The notes beneath the pieces are model-generated. The model saw only the letters and a list, made by a program, of their open reading frames with translations. It did not search any database and was not told where the DNA came from. Source: an uncultured Lachnospiraceae bacterium (lineage in GTDB: Bacteria > Bacillota > Clostridia > Lachnospirales > Lachnospiraceae). From it: 33,116 bases of DNA. The stretch spans positions 1 to 33,116 of the forward strand of contig CALWLI010000016.1 in assembly GCA_944381485.1 (NCBI GenBank). The letters are read 5' to 3'. The translations under genes and the position numbers were made by a program. Positions within the stretch are counted from its first letter, which is position 1. The number at the start of each line of letters is the position of its first letter. This document shows, piece after piece, positions 1 through 7,111 of the stretch.

Positions 1-72
1 TCTTCTTCTGCGGAATCCCATTCTCTTGGGCTTTACGCTTCCCTCAGCCTTTTCAGTCTTCTGAAATGCCAT
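1..72 (-). CDS. rpsR: 30S ribosomal protein S18, N-terminal part (runs off the window)
   Basis: The first 24 codons of a gene that continues beyond the left edge. They encode a short leader rich in Lys and ending in an Arg-rich run (RMGFRRRR), as in the N-terminus of bacterial S18, which binds 16S rRNA in the platform of the small subunit with S6. An AGGAGG-type ribosome binding site lies at about 80-86. The gene is the third in the order rpsF-ssb-rpsR, which is conserved in Firmicutes, and this order carries most of the identification because so little of the protein is visible. Confidence 0.85.
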   Translation of the reverse strand, partial: MAFQKTEKAEGSVKPKRMGFRRRR

Positions 73-94
73 TGGTATTTCCTCCTAATTATTC

Positions 95-553
95 TTAGTT
101 GAACGGAAGTCCCTCATCCTCAACGCCATCGGGGATATTCATGAATCCGTCTCCCACGGGGCTCTCTACAGGCCTCTCCTGATGATAGGAAGAGTTGCCC
201 TCATAGCCTCCCTGAGACTGAGCATTCTTGCTCTCCGCAAACTCCTGATCCTCGACCACAACATCTGTGGTGTAGACTTTCTGTCCGTCCTTGTTGGTGT
301 AGCTTCCTGTCTGGATCCTGCCCGTGACAACAAGCTTAGTGCCCTGGTGAAGGTATCTCTCAGCAAACTCCGCGCTCTTTCCGAATGCCACACATCCGAT
401 GAAATCAGCTGTCTGCTGTCCGTCCGCGCTGTCTCTTCTCATGCGTCTGTCGACTGCAAGTGTGTATCTCGCAACCGCCATGCTGTTCTCTCCCTGAGTA
501 TATCTGATATCCGGATCTCTTGTGAGTCTGCCCATTAAAATAACTTTGTTCAT
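95..553 (-). CDS. ssb: Single-stranded DNA-binding protein
   Basis: A 152-residue SSB that coats single-stranded DNA during replication, recombination and repair. Residues 1 to about 106 form the OB fold, opening with MNKVILMGRLTRDPDIRYT and containing the usual VAFGKSAEFAERYLHQG and VVTGRIQTGSY segments. A flexible Gly/Ser/Gln-rich linker follows, then the acidic tip that recruits partner proteins. The tip reads DEGLPFN, so one Asn follows the Phe that usually ends the protein. The length is normal. The gene sits between rpsF and rpsR, with 29 and 22 intervening bases, and should be co-transcribed with them. The upstream binding site is weak (GAGTG), which suggests translation partly coupled to rpsF. 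Confidence 0.97.
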   Translation of the reverse strand: MNKVILMGRLTRDPDIRYTQGENSMAVARYTLAVDRRMRRDSADGQQTADFIGCVAFGKSAEFAERYLHQGTKLVVTGRIQTGSYTNKDGQKVYTTDVVVEDQEFAESKNAQSQGGYEGNSSYHQERPVESPVGDGFMNIPDGVEDEGLPFN

Positions 554-582
554 ACTTTCACTCTTTCTCTTAAATACTTAAA

Positions 583-870
583 TTAGTTCTCTTTCTTAAC
601 TACCAAGTATCTGAGAACAGGCTCCATAATGCGAACACGTGACTCGAGCTCGTTAGGTGTGTCCTGAGTTCCCTCAAAGTTGATGAGATAATAGAATCCC
701 TCAGACTGGTGCTGGATGTCGTAAGCAAGCTTCTTCTTGCCCCAATCCTCAACCTCACCTACGGTTCCTCCGAAACGAGTGATGTAACCCTTGATCTTCT
801 CAAGAGCCTCGTTTCTCTGCTCTTCCTCGAGTTTCGCACTAAGAATAACTGTGATCTCATACTTATTCAT
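583..870 (-). CDS. rpsF: 30S ribosomal protein S6
   Basis: A 95-residue protein of normal length for S6, a ferredoxin-like RNA-binding protein that pairs with S18 on the 30S platform. It opens MNKYEITVILSAKLEEEQ and contains the conserved WGKKKLAYDIQHQSEGFYYLINFEG segment in two overlapping parts and a C-terminal RIMEPVLRYLVVKKE strand. The start at 870 has an AAGGAGG site 6 to 12 bases upstream. It is the first gene of rpsF-ssb-rpsR. The 5' leader can fold into a small GC hairpin next to a CCGGAC segment and may be a site where S6:S18 controls its own operon (see the leader entry). Confidence 0.97.
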   Translation of the reverse strand: MNKYEITVILSAKLEEEQRNEALEKIKGYITRFGGTVGEVEDWGKKKLAYDIQHQSEGFYYLINFEGTQDTPNELESRVRIMEPVLRYLVVKKEN

Positions 871-935
871 ATTGCGTTACCTCCTTTTGGTCGTCCGGCC
901 CCCGACTTATTTCGGGAGCAAGGAATTTATTTGCT
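871..935 (-). promoter_or_regulatory. Candidate S6:S18-binding leader of rpsF
   Basis: The untranslated leader of rpsF contains a hairpin on the minus strand, CCCGA-loop-TCGGG (901-905 and 912-916), directly followed by GGCCGGACGACC and then the ribosome binding site. Many bacterial rpsF leaders hold a hairpin with a CCG-containing bulge that mimics the rRNA site of the S6:S18 complex and gives autoregulation. The position and the CCG sequence fit that class, but I did not verify the fold. Confidence 0.4.
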
Positions 936-945
936 GCAAGATATA

Positions 946-974
946 ATACTAACAAAAAAAGCCCTTTTTAGCAA
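946..974 (-). promoter_or_regulatory. Weak candidate promoter for rpsF-ssb-rpsR
   Basis: On the minus strand TTGCTA (969-974) stands 17 bases before TAGTAT (946-951), each matching four of six consensus positions. An overlapping TATTAT lies at 943-948. The -35 box would lie inside the terminator of the upstream acetyltransferase gene, so this operon would begin exactly where the previous one ends. Confidence 0.35.
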
Positions 975-983
975 GGGCTTTTT
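956..983 (-). terminator. Intrinsic terminator overlapping the end of the upstream gene
   Basis: AAAAAGCCCTT (956-966) pairs perfectly with AAGGGCTTTTT (973-983) around a six-base loop. On the minus strand it is followed by a run of seven T (954-960). The stop codon of the acetyltransferase gene (968-970) lies in the loop, so its last codons form one arm of the hairpin. Confidence 0.85.
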
Positions 984-1480
984 AAGGTTATTTTTTCAGG
1001 TTTTTCAAAGCTTTCCCCGCATATGAGCTTGGCACAGCATTTATCAAGGCCCTCATCGGCGTAGAGCAGCTCTCTCTCCTCCTCGTTGAACTTCCAGTCA
1101 TACAAAAATCCCAGATGTCTGTATATCCTCTCATCCACCGGCACAAGGAAGGTAAGCTCTCTCTTTTCCTTTCTCATTTGCTCAAACACGAACTCCATGA
1201 CCTCGTCCATATTTCCCTTGTGTCTCTCCTCGGGGCGGGTGGCCACATACAATATATAAATAGCATCTGTGCTCCTTCCGCCTGAAAAGTGAAGGCATCT
1301 CTCGGAAAGATGTACCATGCTGAGTATGACCCCGTCCCTCTCCTTTACGGCTACCCGGTTTGAAAGGATGTCCCTGCCAAAGTACTCTCCGTCAAAATCC
1401 TCATCTCCAAAGCACAGCTTTGCCAATTCGACAGTGCGGGAAAACTCTTCTTTTTCAAGAAATCTTATGCTCTCTCCCAT
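968..1480 (-). CDS. GNAT-family N-acetyltransferase
   Basis: A 170-residue protein with a GNAT fold, the family that moves acetyl from acetyl-CoA to amines. The acetyl-CoA-binding motif A region is visible near residues 80-100 (YILYVATRPEERHKGNMDEV), with the R/Q-x-x-G-x-G/A pattern represented by RHKGNM. The C-terminal half reads FLVPVDERIYRHLGFLYDW, a typical GNAT 'Y..lGF' end. The substrate cannot be deduced. The start ATG overlaps the stop of the DUF2156 gene (TAATG), so the two are translationally coupled, and DUF2156 itself has a GNAT-like fold. The stop codon lies inside a terminator hairpin. Confidence is high for the fold and low for any more specific role. Confidence 0.8.
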   Translation of the reverse strand: MGESIRFLEKEEFSRTVELAKLCFGDEDFDGEYFGRDILSNRVAVKERDGVILSMVHLSERCLHFSGGRSTDAIYILYVATRPEERHKGNMDEVMEFVFEQMRKEKRELTFLVPVDERIYRHLGFLYDWKFNEEERELLYADEGLDKCCAKLICGESFEKPEKITLKSPC

Positions 1481-2475
1481 TACTCCTCCATGTGATTTTG
1501 GATGACCATATACTTTCTCTCATAGCCTATGGGAAAGTAGGAAAGCTTGGCCTTTCTGAGGCCCGGAAGGCCCACATCGTCCTCCCTGTTTATGATCTCT
1601 GCCTCAGGGAATTCATGAACCAGAAACTCCCTGTTTATGATCTGATAGAGTCCCACTATCTCAGGGTCAGCCTTCTCTATATCTATTATGGCCATCTTCT
1701 CCCTGGGATTGTAATTTCCTATGGAGAAGGCCTTGAGCTTTCCGTCTATGAATATGCCTCCCGCTCTCACGCTGTCAAAGACCTTGTCGTGGTTCAATAT
1801 GTCATGGATCCCCACTATCTCGGCGTCCAGGGACTCCATGGCGTCAAAGCTCTCCTCGTCCATGGCCACACCGCTCTCTTCTCCCACGGCATCCTTGTTG
1901 AGCTTCCACTCCGACAGGCAGGATAAGATCTCAAGCTTATCCTCCTTTGTGAGTCTCCTGTAGCTCCATCTGCCCTCATAGCTCTTAAGAAAACTGTTTA
2001 TGTGATTTCTCTTTTTGGCAAATTTTCTGCCCTTGAGCTCCCTCAGGTCATCTCCGCTGTAGAGATAGTCCTTCAGGTCCTCCTCCTCTGTCACTGTGTA
2101 GTTTTCCAGAAGGCCTGCTCTCCTTACAGCCTCAACGCCCTCCTCATCCGCAAGATAGATTATGAAGGGAAGTTTTAATACCTCGTTGAAGTATCTCTCA
2201 AGAAGCTTAAAATATTTTCCCACATTCTCCTCGGCGCAAAGGGGTATTATTCCCGCTGTCTTTCCGCCTCCGGACTCTGTCATAAGCAGAGCCTCATCGT
2301 TTACTACACAATACTTTACATCGTAATAATCTCTCCAAATAAAGCTGTCCACAGGACCGCTGTCGCAGCTCTTATTTGGTCTCATATAGAAGAATTCCTT
2401 GTATTTTACAAGGGCTTCCCCGTCAAATCTCTTAAATTTTAAGTCCTCAGGTTTAAGTAAGTCTGATTCTGCCAT
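1480..2475 (-). CDS. DUF2156 (phosphatidylglycerol lysyltransferase C-terminal-like) protein
   Basis: A 331-residue soluble protein of the DUF2156 family, related to the catalytic domain of MprF-type aminoacyl-lipid synthases, which consists of two GNAT-like folds. Recognisable stretches are the N-terminal YMRPNKSCDSGPVDSFIWR, the central RKFAKKRNHINSFLKSYEG and the C-terminal EKADPEIVGLYQIINREF. No membrane segment is present, so it is not a full MprF flippase/synthase. Such stand-alone proteins have poorly known substrates. The gene is coupled by a one-base overlap to a GNAT gene downstream and lies 37 bases after tdk. The start at 2475 has AGGATCAGG upstream as a moderate binding site. Confidence 0.85.
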   Translation of the reverse strand: MAESDLLKPEDLKFKRFDGEALVKYKEFFYMRPNKSCDSGPVDSFIWRDYYDVKYCVVNDEALLMTESGGGKTAGIIPLCAEENVGKYFKLLERYFNEVLKLPFIIYLADEEGVEAVRRAGLLENYTVTEEEDLKDYLYSGDDLRELKGRKFAKKRNHINSFLKSYEGRWSYRRLTKEDKLEILSCLSEWKLNKDAVGEESGVAMDEESFDAMESLDAEIVGIHDILNHDKVFDSVRAGGIFIDGKLKAFSIGNYNPREKMAIIDIEKADPEIVGLYQIINREFLVHEFPEAEIINREDDVGLPGLRKAKLSYFPIGYERKYMVIQNHMEE

Positions 2476-2512
2476 AATGTACCTGATCCTATCCTTTCTT
2501 TTTAGTTTATGT

Positions 2513-3079
2513 TTACGGCCTTATCTTTCCCTGCTTGTAATGCTTTCTGCAGAGAGAGGTGTAGCTGTCGTTGTCGCCCATTACCACCTGCTCCCCTGAG
2601 CGGAGTATATTGCCTTCCGAGTCAAATCTCGCATTGAAGTTGGCTCTCTTTCCGCACCAGCACACAGTGGGCACCTCCTCTATGACCTCCGCCACCTCGA
2701 AGAGCCGTCTGCTTCCGTCAAACAAATGTCCGGTAAAATCTGTTCTGAGGCCGTAACAGAGAACAGGTACAGAGAGCTCGTCTACTATATCTGTCAAAAA
2801 GTCCACATCCTCCGGCTTCAAAAACTGGGCCTCATCCACAAGCACCGCATCGTAGGCCTTTATTTCCTCAGGGCTCATTTCCCTGAGGCGGTCAAAGTGC
2901 TCGCACTCCGCCTCAAGCCCCATCCTTGATCTCACCAGCTTCTCGCCGTATCTGGTGTCCAAACTCGGCTTTAAAAGCAGGGGTTTAAGTCCCTTCTCCA
3001 GGTAGTTGTATCTTACCATCAATATATTTGCCGTCTTTGAGGAGCCCATAGCTCCGTATCTGAAATATAGCTTAGCCAT
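2513..3079 (-). CDS. tdk: Thymidine kinase (TK1 type)
   Basis: A 188-residue thymidine kinase that phosphorylates thymidine with ATP in the salvage pathway. The P-loop reads YGAMGSSKTA, with Ser where the family usually has Gly before the Lys. The VLVDEAQFL segment is the Walker B/lasso base, and a zinc site is visible as CWCG near residue 140 plus CRKHY near the end. I placed the start at 3079 (MAKLYFRYG, preceded by GAGTGAG) because the longer reading frame would overlap the preceding gene and adds 15 residues outside the family. The length is normal for bacterial TK1. It is the third gene in a closely packed run from cyclophilin to GNAT. Confidence 0.95.
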   Translation of the reverse strand: MAKLYFRYGAMGSSKTANILMVRYNYLEKGLKPLLLKPSLDTRYGEKLVRSRMGLEAECEHFDRLREMSPEEIKAYDAVLVDEAQFLKPEDVDFLTDIVDELSVPVLCYGLRTDFTGHLFDGSRRLFEVAEVIEEVPTVCWCGKRANFNARFDSEGNILRSGEQVVMGDNDSYTSLCRKHYKQGKIRP

Positions 3080-3098
3080 AAATCTCACTCTCTGAAAA

Positions 3099-3872
3099 TC
3101 ATAAATAAAGGAAATAGAAGGCATACTCCAGAGCGAGAGCCGCTATGCCTGCGAGAAGGCCTGCCACAGCCCCTCTCAAGTAGAGAAGTCCGTAGCTCTT
3201 TCTCCTCAGCTCTCCTCTCATATCTTCTGCAAGCGCATCTGCAACTCCGTTTTCCACAGCCTCCCCGTAAAGCTTTTCCACAAGTCCTGTGAGCTTTTCC
3301 TTATCAGGCTCTGCAGTCTCCGAAAGCTCCTTTAAAGTCCTTTTCCCGTAGGACTCGGATTCTGCAAGTATCTCATTTTTTATAAGCTCATCGCTGTGCT
3401 CGCAGAGATATTTTTGTATGCCTGTCCCCACAGGCTTTACCATTCCCGCGATTATCTTGTCGCTTACTATGCTGCCGAAAAAGCTGTTTTTAAGCTTTTC
3501 CTTTATGGCAGATGCGGCCTGCTCGGACAAAAGCTCAGCAAAGTCCTCTCCCATAAGTCCTTTTCTTATCCTCTCAGACACATTGCCGCAGAAGTCCTCT
3601 CTCATGGCGGAGAGCTTGTCCTCCGGTATGAATTTATTCAAAAGCTCTTCCGGGCTCGCGCTTTCATTCTCAAGCAGTTCATTTATGCTTCCCTCCACCT
3701 TGGAGTTCAGCTCTTTTACGGTTTTTTCAGACAGCAGTGCCGCCTTTATGTCCGCTTTGCACAGTCCCCTTCCCTCAGGTTTTCCTTCCACAAACATCCT
3801 GACAGCAGCACTGCAGGCCAAGAGGCCTGAAACAATTCCCACAGCGGGTAAAACAAATATATCAGCTAACAT
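3099..3872 (-). CDS. DUF445-like membrane protein
   Basis: A 257-residue protein with one hydrophobic segment at each end: residues 1-25 (FVLPAVGIVSGLLACSAAVRM) and about 232-255 (GAVAGLLAGIAALALEYA). Between them is a long charged, mostly helical stretch with repeated amphipathic units. This layout and the Gly-rich C-terminal helix match small DUF445 proteins (YheB-like) of Firmicutes, whose function is unknown. The start at 3872 has only AAGGAAGG about 18 bases upstream, overlapping the end of the flavin reductase gene, so the start is uncertain. It lies 19 bases before tdk. Confidence 0.6.
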   Translation of the reverse strand: MLADIFVLPAVGIVSGLLACSAAVRMFVEGKPEGRGLCKADIKAALLSEKTVKELNSKVEGSINELLENESASPEELLNKFIPEDKLSAMREDFCGNVSERIRKGLMGEDFAELLSEQAASAIKEKLKNSFFGSIVSDKIIAGMVKPVGTGIQKYLCEHSDELIKNEILAESESYGKRTLKELSETAEPDKEKLTGLVEKLYGEAVENGVADALAEDMRGELRRKSYGLLYLRGAVAGLLAGIAALALEYAFYFLYL

Positions 3873-3893
3873 AATAATATTTTAGGGCCTTCC

Positions 3894-4517
3894 TTAATCC
3901 TTTTTTCTCACTGAGTATCCGAAGCTTCCAAGGAGCTTTCCCAGAGCATAGTACTCTCCATGAGAGTAAGCCGTAAGCTTACATTTGTCAAGGGAGAGCC
4001 GGCCTCTCTCGTCTATGAAGCGGGCCTCCACATCCACTGCAAGGACCCTTCCTATAAACATGTCATGGCTTCCCAGCTTTATCACTTTTTCCACAGCACA
4101 CTCTATGTTTACCGGGCTCTCCTCTATCAAGGGAGCCTTGAGCTTTGAGGCCCTGCCCCTTGTAAGCCCGCAGGCCTCCCACTTGTCAATGTCTCTTCCT
4201 GACCTTACACCGCAAAAATCCGTGCTTTTTACAAGCGCCTCTGAGCTGAGATTGATCACAAACTCTCCGCTCTCCTCTATCATCTTATAGCTGAATCTCT
4301 CCGGCCTTACAGATATATAGACCATGGCAGGGTCAGAGCATACTATTCCTGTCCAGGCCACGGTTATTATATTGTCCCTGCCGGACAAGTCGGCACAGCT
4401 TACCATGACGGCAGGCACCGGGTACAGCATTGTACCCGGCTTCCAAACTTCCTTTTTATGCTTTTCCCTCAGTCTCTCGGCACGCTCCCGCTTTTTTGCC
4501 TTCACTGTTTTTGCCAT
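3894..4517 (-). CDS. Flavin reductase-like, FMN-binding split-barrel protein
   Basis: A 207-residue member of the flavin reductase-like family, which binds FMN in a split barrel and often reduces free flavin or acts as an NAD(P)H-flavin oxidoreductase. Diagnostic stretches are MLYPVPAVMVSC, ITVAWTGIVCSDPAMVYISVRP and FVINLSSEALV, followed by a lid-like SHDMFIGRVLAVDVEARF. An N-terminal Lys/Arg/Glu-rich stretch of about 30 residues precedes the barrel. The start at 4517 is chosen because AAGGAG lies 10 bases upstream, whereas the longer frame at 4541 would place this site inside the coding region. Its substrate is unknown. The gene follows the cyclophilin gene by 30 bases. Confidence 0.85.
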   Translation of the reverse strand: MAKTVKAKKRERAERLREKHKKEVWKPGTMLYPVPAVMVSCADLSGRDNIITVAWTGIVCSDPAMVYISVRPERFSYKMIEESGEFVINLSSEALVKSTDFCGVRSGRDIDKWEACGLTRGRASKLKAPLIEESPVNIECAVEKVIKLGSHDMFIGRVLAVDVEARFIDERGRLSLDKCKLTAYSHGEYYALGKLLGSFGYSVRKKD

Positions 4518-4547
4518 CTCTTGAAATCTCCTTGAATTCAAGCCTTA

Positions 4548-5072
4548 TCAGCACTTCTCAGGTTCCGGATAGTCTTCTCCGAAGGTGTCTACTGTCATCC
4601 TTGCTATCTTCTGCTCTTCCCTCGGTCTGTCGCTGTAATCTGTCTTTGCGGAGGCTATCTTATCCACAGCCTCTATGCCCTCAACCACCTTTCCGAAGGC
4701 CGCATACTGTCCGTCCAGATGGGGAGCCTTCTCATGCATGATAAAAAACTGAGAGCCTGCGCTGTCAGGAGCCATGGCCCTTGCCATTGAGAGGACTCCC
4801 CTGTCATGCCTCAGCTCATTTTTCACGCCGTTTGCGGCAAATTCTCCCTTTATGGAGTATCCGGGGCCTCCCATTCCTGTGCCGGTGGGATCTCCTCCCT
4901 GTATCATGAAGCCCTTTATGACTCTGTGGAATATTATTCCGTCATAAAAGCCCTTTTTAACAAGGCTTATAAAGTTGTTTACAGTGTTTGGAGCTGTCTC
5001 AGGATAAAGCTCAGCCTTTATCACATCTCCGTTTGCCATCTCGATAGTAACTACAGGGTTCTTATTTTCCAT
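4548..5072 (-). CDS. Peptidyl-prolyl cis-trans isomerase, cyclophilin type
   Basis: A 174-residue cytoplasmic cyclophilin that catalyses proline isomerisation during folding. The core motifs are IIFHRVIKGFMIQGGDPTGTGMGGPGYSI, read as FHRVI, FMIQGGDPTGTG and the following glycines, then GVLSMARAMAPDSAGSQFFI in the form SMARA and GSQFFI, and HLDGQYAAFGKV near residue 120. The catalytic Arg of FHRV and the Gln/Phe of SQFF are present. There is no signal peptide. The start at 5072 has AAGGAG 8 bases upstream. It appears to be the first gene of the run that ends with the GNAT gene at 968. Confidence 0.96.
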   Translation of the reverse strand: MENKNPVVTIEMANGDVIKAELYPETAPNTVNNFISLVKKGFYDGIIFHRVIKGFMIQGGDPTGTGMGGPGYSIKGEFAANGVKNELRHDRGVLSMARAMAPDSAGSQFFIMHEKAPHLDGQYAAFGKVVEGIEAVDKIASAKTDYSDRPREEQKIARMTVDTFGEDYPEPEKC

Positions 5073-5114
5073 TTCTGATTCTCCTTGTTTTTGTATGCTG
5101 TTTATATATGTCAG

Positions 5115-6311
5115 CTAAAAGGAAGCTCCTGTGTAGTTTCTCACCAGTTCCTTTATATAGCTGTTGTTGTCTGTGTCTATATCTTTAAATACCTGCCAGA
5201 GATATTTCTTGCTCACGGCTTTTTCGTTCTCTGCCGCATTCATGTCCGTGTTCCATATTCCGAAGGAATGTCCCTGAAGCACCTCGGTCTTTGCGTCCAC
5301 CTGGCGGTTCAGCATAAAGGCTTTAATGTAGGGATTATTCTCCGCTATAAAATATCCGTAGGCGTAGGCCGCTGCCTGCAGGTTCTCATCGGTGACTCCG
5401 TTTACCGAGGAAGTGAAGCCCTGCTCCGAGAGGATTATATTCCTCACCTCTCCTGAGGGGGACAGCATCTCGGCTCTCTGCATATAATCTGTCAAAATAT
5501 GGAGATTTTTGAGATTTACTATGTAGGAGTCGGGTGAATCCGTGGCAAGTCCGTCATCCCAGAACACAGGGCTTGTCAGAGGGTCGGGATAGGCGTGCCA
5601 GGCAACTCCCCAGTCTATGTCTCCTCCCTCCTTGAATATTCGGGAAAACAGGTCAAGACAATTCCTTCCACTGTACTTGGTGCTTCCGTTCTCCTCGTTT
5701 CTCCATCCGTAGTCAAAGGGTATATATACCTCGGCGAGAGAGTTGTGTGATTTTATAAGGTCATAGCAGGTCCTGAAGACCTCCGCATACTTTCTGCAAT
5801 AGCTCTCTATATCCATGGGCCCTATATAGTTCCATATCTGATCCTGGATCTCGTTTCCTATTATCCAGTTGGACACCTTGTTCTGCCACCTTGATGCAAG
5901 AGAGCCCACAAGCTCTGTCACCGCGGCCTTCCCCTCATCGGTAAAGACATTGAACATAAAGTAATTGCAGGCCGCGTTTTGATCTCCGTATATGAGCTCC
6001 GGCCTTATGCTCTGTCTGTCGTTTAAGAGCACTACCGTAATGCTGACTCCGTTTGCATCCAGATTGTTTATGAAAGAGTCATAGGCCCTGAGGGTACCCT
6101 CATTCAGGGCCGCGCTCATGGGTACATTGAATATCACCTGATCCGTTCCCAGCTCGATACAGTCCGAGAGCATGGCCTCAGTCTGACACAAAAGTCCCTT
6201 CTTGGATGCCGGCTCTCTGTAAAACGCCGAGGCTCCAAAGGCGCTTATCCCCTGAGAAAAAGCCATCAAAACTACTGAAAAGAGCGTCACTGCTCTCTTA
6301 AGTGATCGCAT
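5115..6311 (-). CDS. Secreted DUF5722-like TIM-barrel (glycoside hydrolase-like) protein
   Basis: A 398-residue protein with a signal peptide at residues 1-29 (KR, a hydrophobic core, cleavage near GASA). The rest resembles DUF5722 proteins, which look like clan-A glycoside hydrolases. A GNEIQ motif with Glu154 fits the acid/base position. LSEQG with Glu296 fits the nucleophile at the end of a later strand, and WHAYPDP (238-244) lies between them. These roles are inferred from barrel logic, and the substrate is unknown. The start at 6311 is preceded by GGGGG seven bases upstream; the longer frame adds 24 non-signal residues. The gene stands alone, divergent from the DUF5662 gene, in a 140-base AT-rich promoter region. 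Confidence 0.75.
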   Translation of the reverse strand: MRSLKRAVTLFSVVLMAFSQGISAFGASAFYREPASKKGLLCQTEAMLSDCIELGTDQVIFNVPMSAALNEGTLRAYDSFINNLDANGVSITVVLLNDRQSIRPELIYGDQNAACNYFMFNVFTDEGKAAVTELVGSLASRWQNKVSNWIIGNEIQDQIWNYIGPMDIESYCRKYAEVFRTCYDLIKSHNSLAEVYIPFDYGWRNEENGSTKYSGRNCLDLFSRIFKEGGDIDWGVAWHAYPDPLTSPVFWDDGLATDSPDSYIVNLKNLHILTDYMQRAEMLSPSGEVRNIILSEQGFTSSVNGVTDENLQAAAYAYGYFIAENNPYIKAFMLNRQVDAKTEVLQGHSFGIWNTDMNAAENEKAVSKKYLWQVFKDIDTDNNSYIKELVRNYTGASF

Positions 6312-6377
6312 TGAAAAATCCCCCTTTTTTCTCCTGTTCATCCTTCCCCACTTCCCGAGGCAACTTCCGTTTTCTGT

Positions 6378-6405
6378 TTGCATTTTATAAATTTAATAAT
6401 ATAAT
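6378..6405 (+). promoter_or_regulatory. Candidate promoter for the DUF5662 gene
   Basis: TTGCAT (6378-6383) and TATAAT (6400-6405) are 16 bases apart on the plus strand in the AT-rich divergent region. A transcript would begin about 40 bases before the ATG at 6452. The opposite-strand promoter for the secreted protein should lie in the same region, but no clear pair of boxes stands out. Confidence 0.5.
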
Positions 6406-6451
6406 TTTATCATAACCATGTTTATCTTTCCACAACATAACGGTGAGTCAA

Positions 6452-7111
6452 ATGAAAAAAGATGAGTATATGATAAAGCATAATATTTACGGTGATGAGC
6501 TGAGGCTTCCGAAGAGAAGCCTTCTGCAAAGGTTTAAGGGCCATCTCTCCACAATAACAAAGCATAAGATCTATGTGGCCTCAGGCTGCTTTAAGATAGG
6601 CCTCTACCGTCAGGGCATACTCCACGATCTTTCAAAATATTCTCCTTCAGAGTTTATCACAGGGGTTGTAAACTATGTGGGTGACCGTTCCCCCAATGCT
6701 GTGGAGAGGGAACTCTACGGCATGTCCAAGGCTTGGCTTCACCATAAAGGCAGGAACAAGCACCACTTTGAATACTGGACCGACTTCTCCTCAAAATCCC
6801 CCACAGGTGTCATAGGCTGCAAGATGCCTCTCAGATACGTGGCAGAGATGGTCTGTGACCGCCGCGCGGCCTGCATGGCCTACAACGGTCCGAAGTACAG
6901 CTCCCGGGATCCCTGGGATTACTATGTCAGGACCAGAGACAGGGTCATAATGCATCCTGACACCAGGGCTGTCCTTGAAAAGGCTCTGGTCATAATGAGA
7001 GATCAGGGGGAGGATGCGTCCTTTGCCTTCATCAGGGATCTTCTCAAAAAAGAAAAGGGATCCGACTATACCGCCGAATCCCTGGGCTTAAGTCACACTC
7101 CGCTCAATTAA
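6452..7111 (+). CDS. DUF5662 family protein
   Basis: A 219-residue cytoplasmic protein of the DUF5662 family, common in Clostridia and sometimes mislabelled catalase. It is rich in paired histidines: His31 and His38 in an early helix, LHDLSKYSP (His58-Asp59), WLHHKGRNKHHFEYW (His97, His98, His104, His105). This spacing suggests a helical metal-binding site like that of HD-type hydrolases. That is inference and the reaction is unknown. The ATG at 6452 is preferred over the in-frame GTG at 6443 because GGTGAG lies just upstream of it. The gene is one of few on the plus strand. Its 3' end overlaps that of the anti-sigma gene by 8 bases. Confidence 0.75.
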   Translation: MKKDEYMIKHNIYGDELRLPKRSLLQRFKGHLSTITKHKIYVASGCFKIGLYRQGILHDLSKYSPSEFITGVVNYVGDRSPNAVERELYGMSKAWLHHKGRNKHHFEYWTDFSSKSPTGVIGCKMPLRYVAEMVCDRRAACMAYNGPKYSSRDPWDYYVRTRDRVIMHPDTRAVLEKALVIMRDQGEDASFAFIRDLLKKEKGSDYTAESLGLSHTPLN

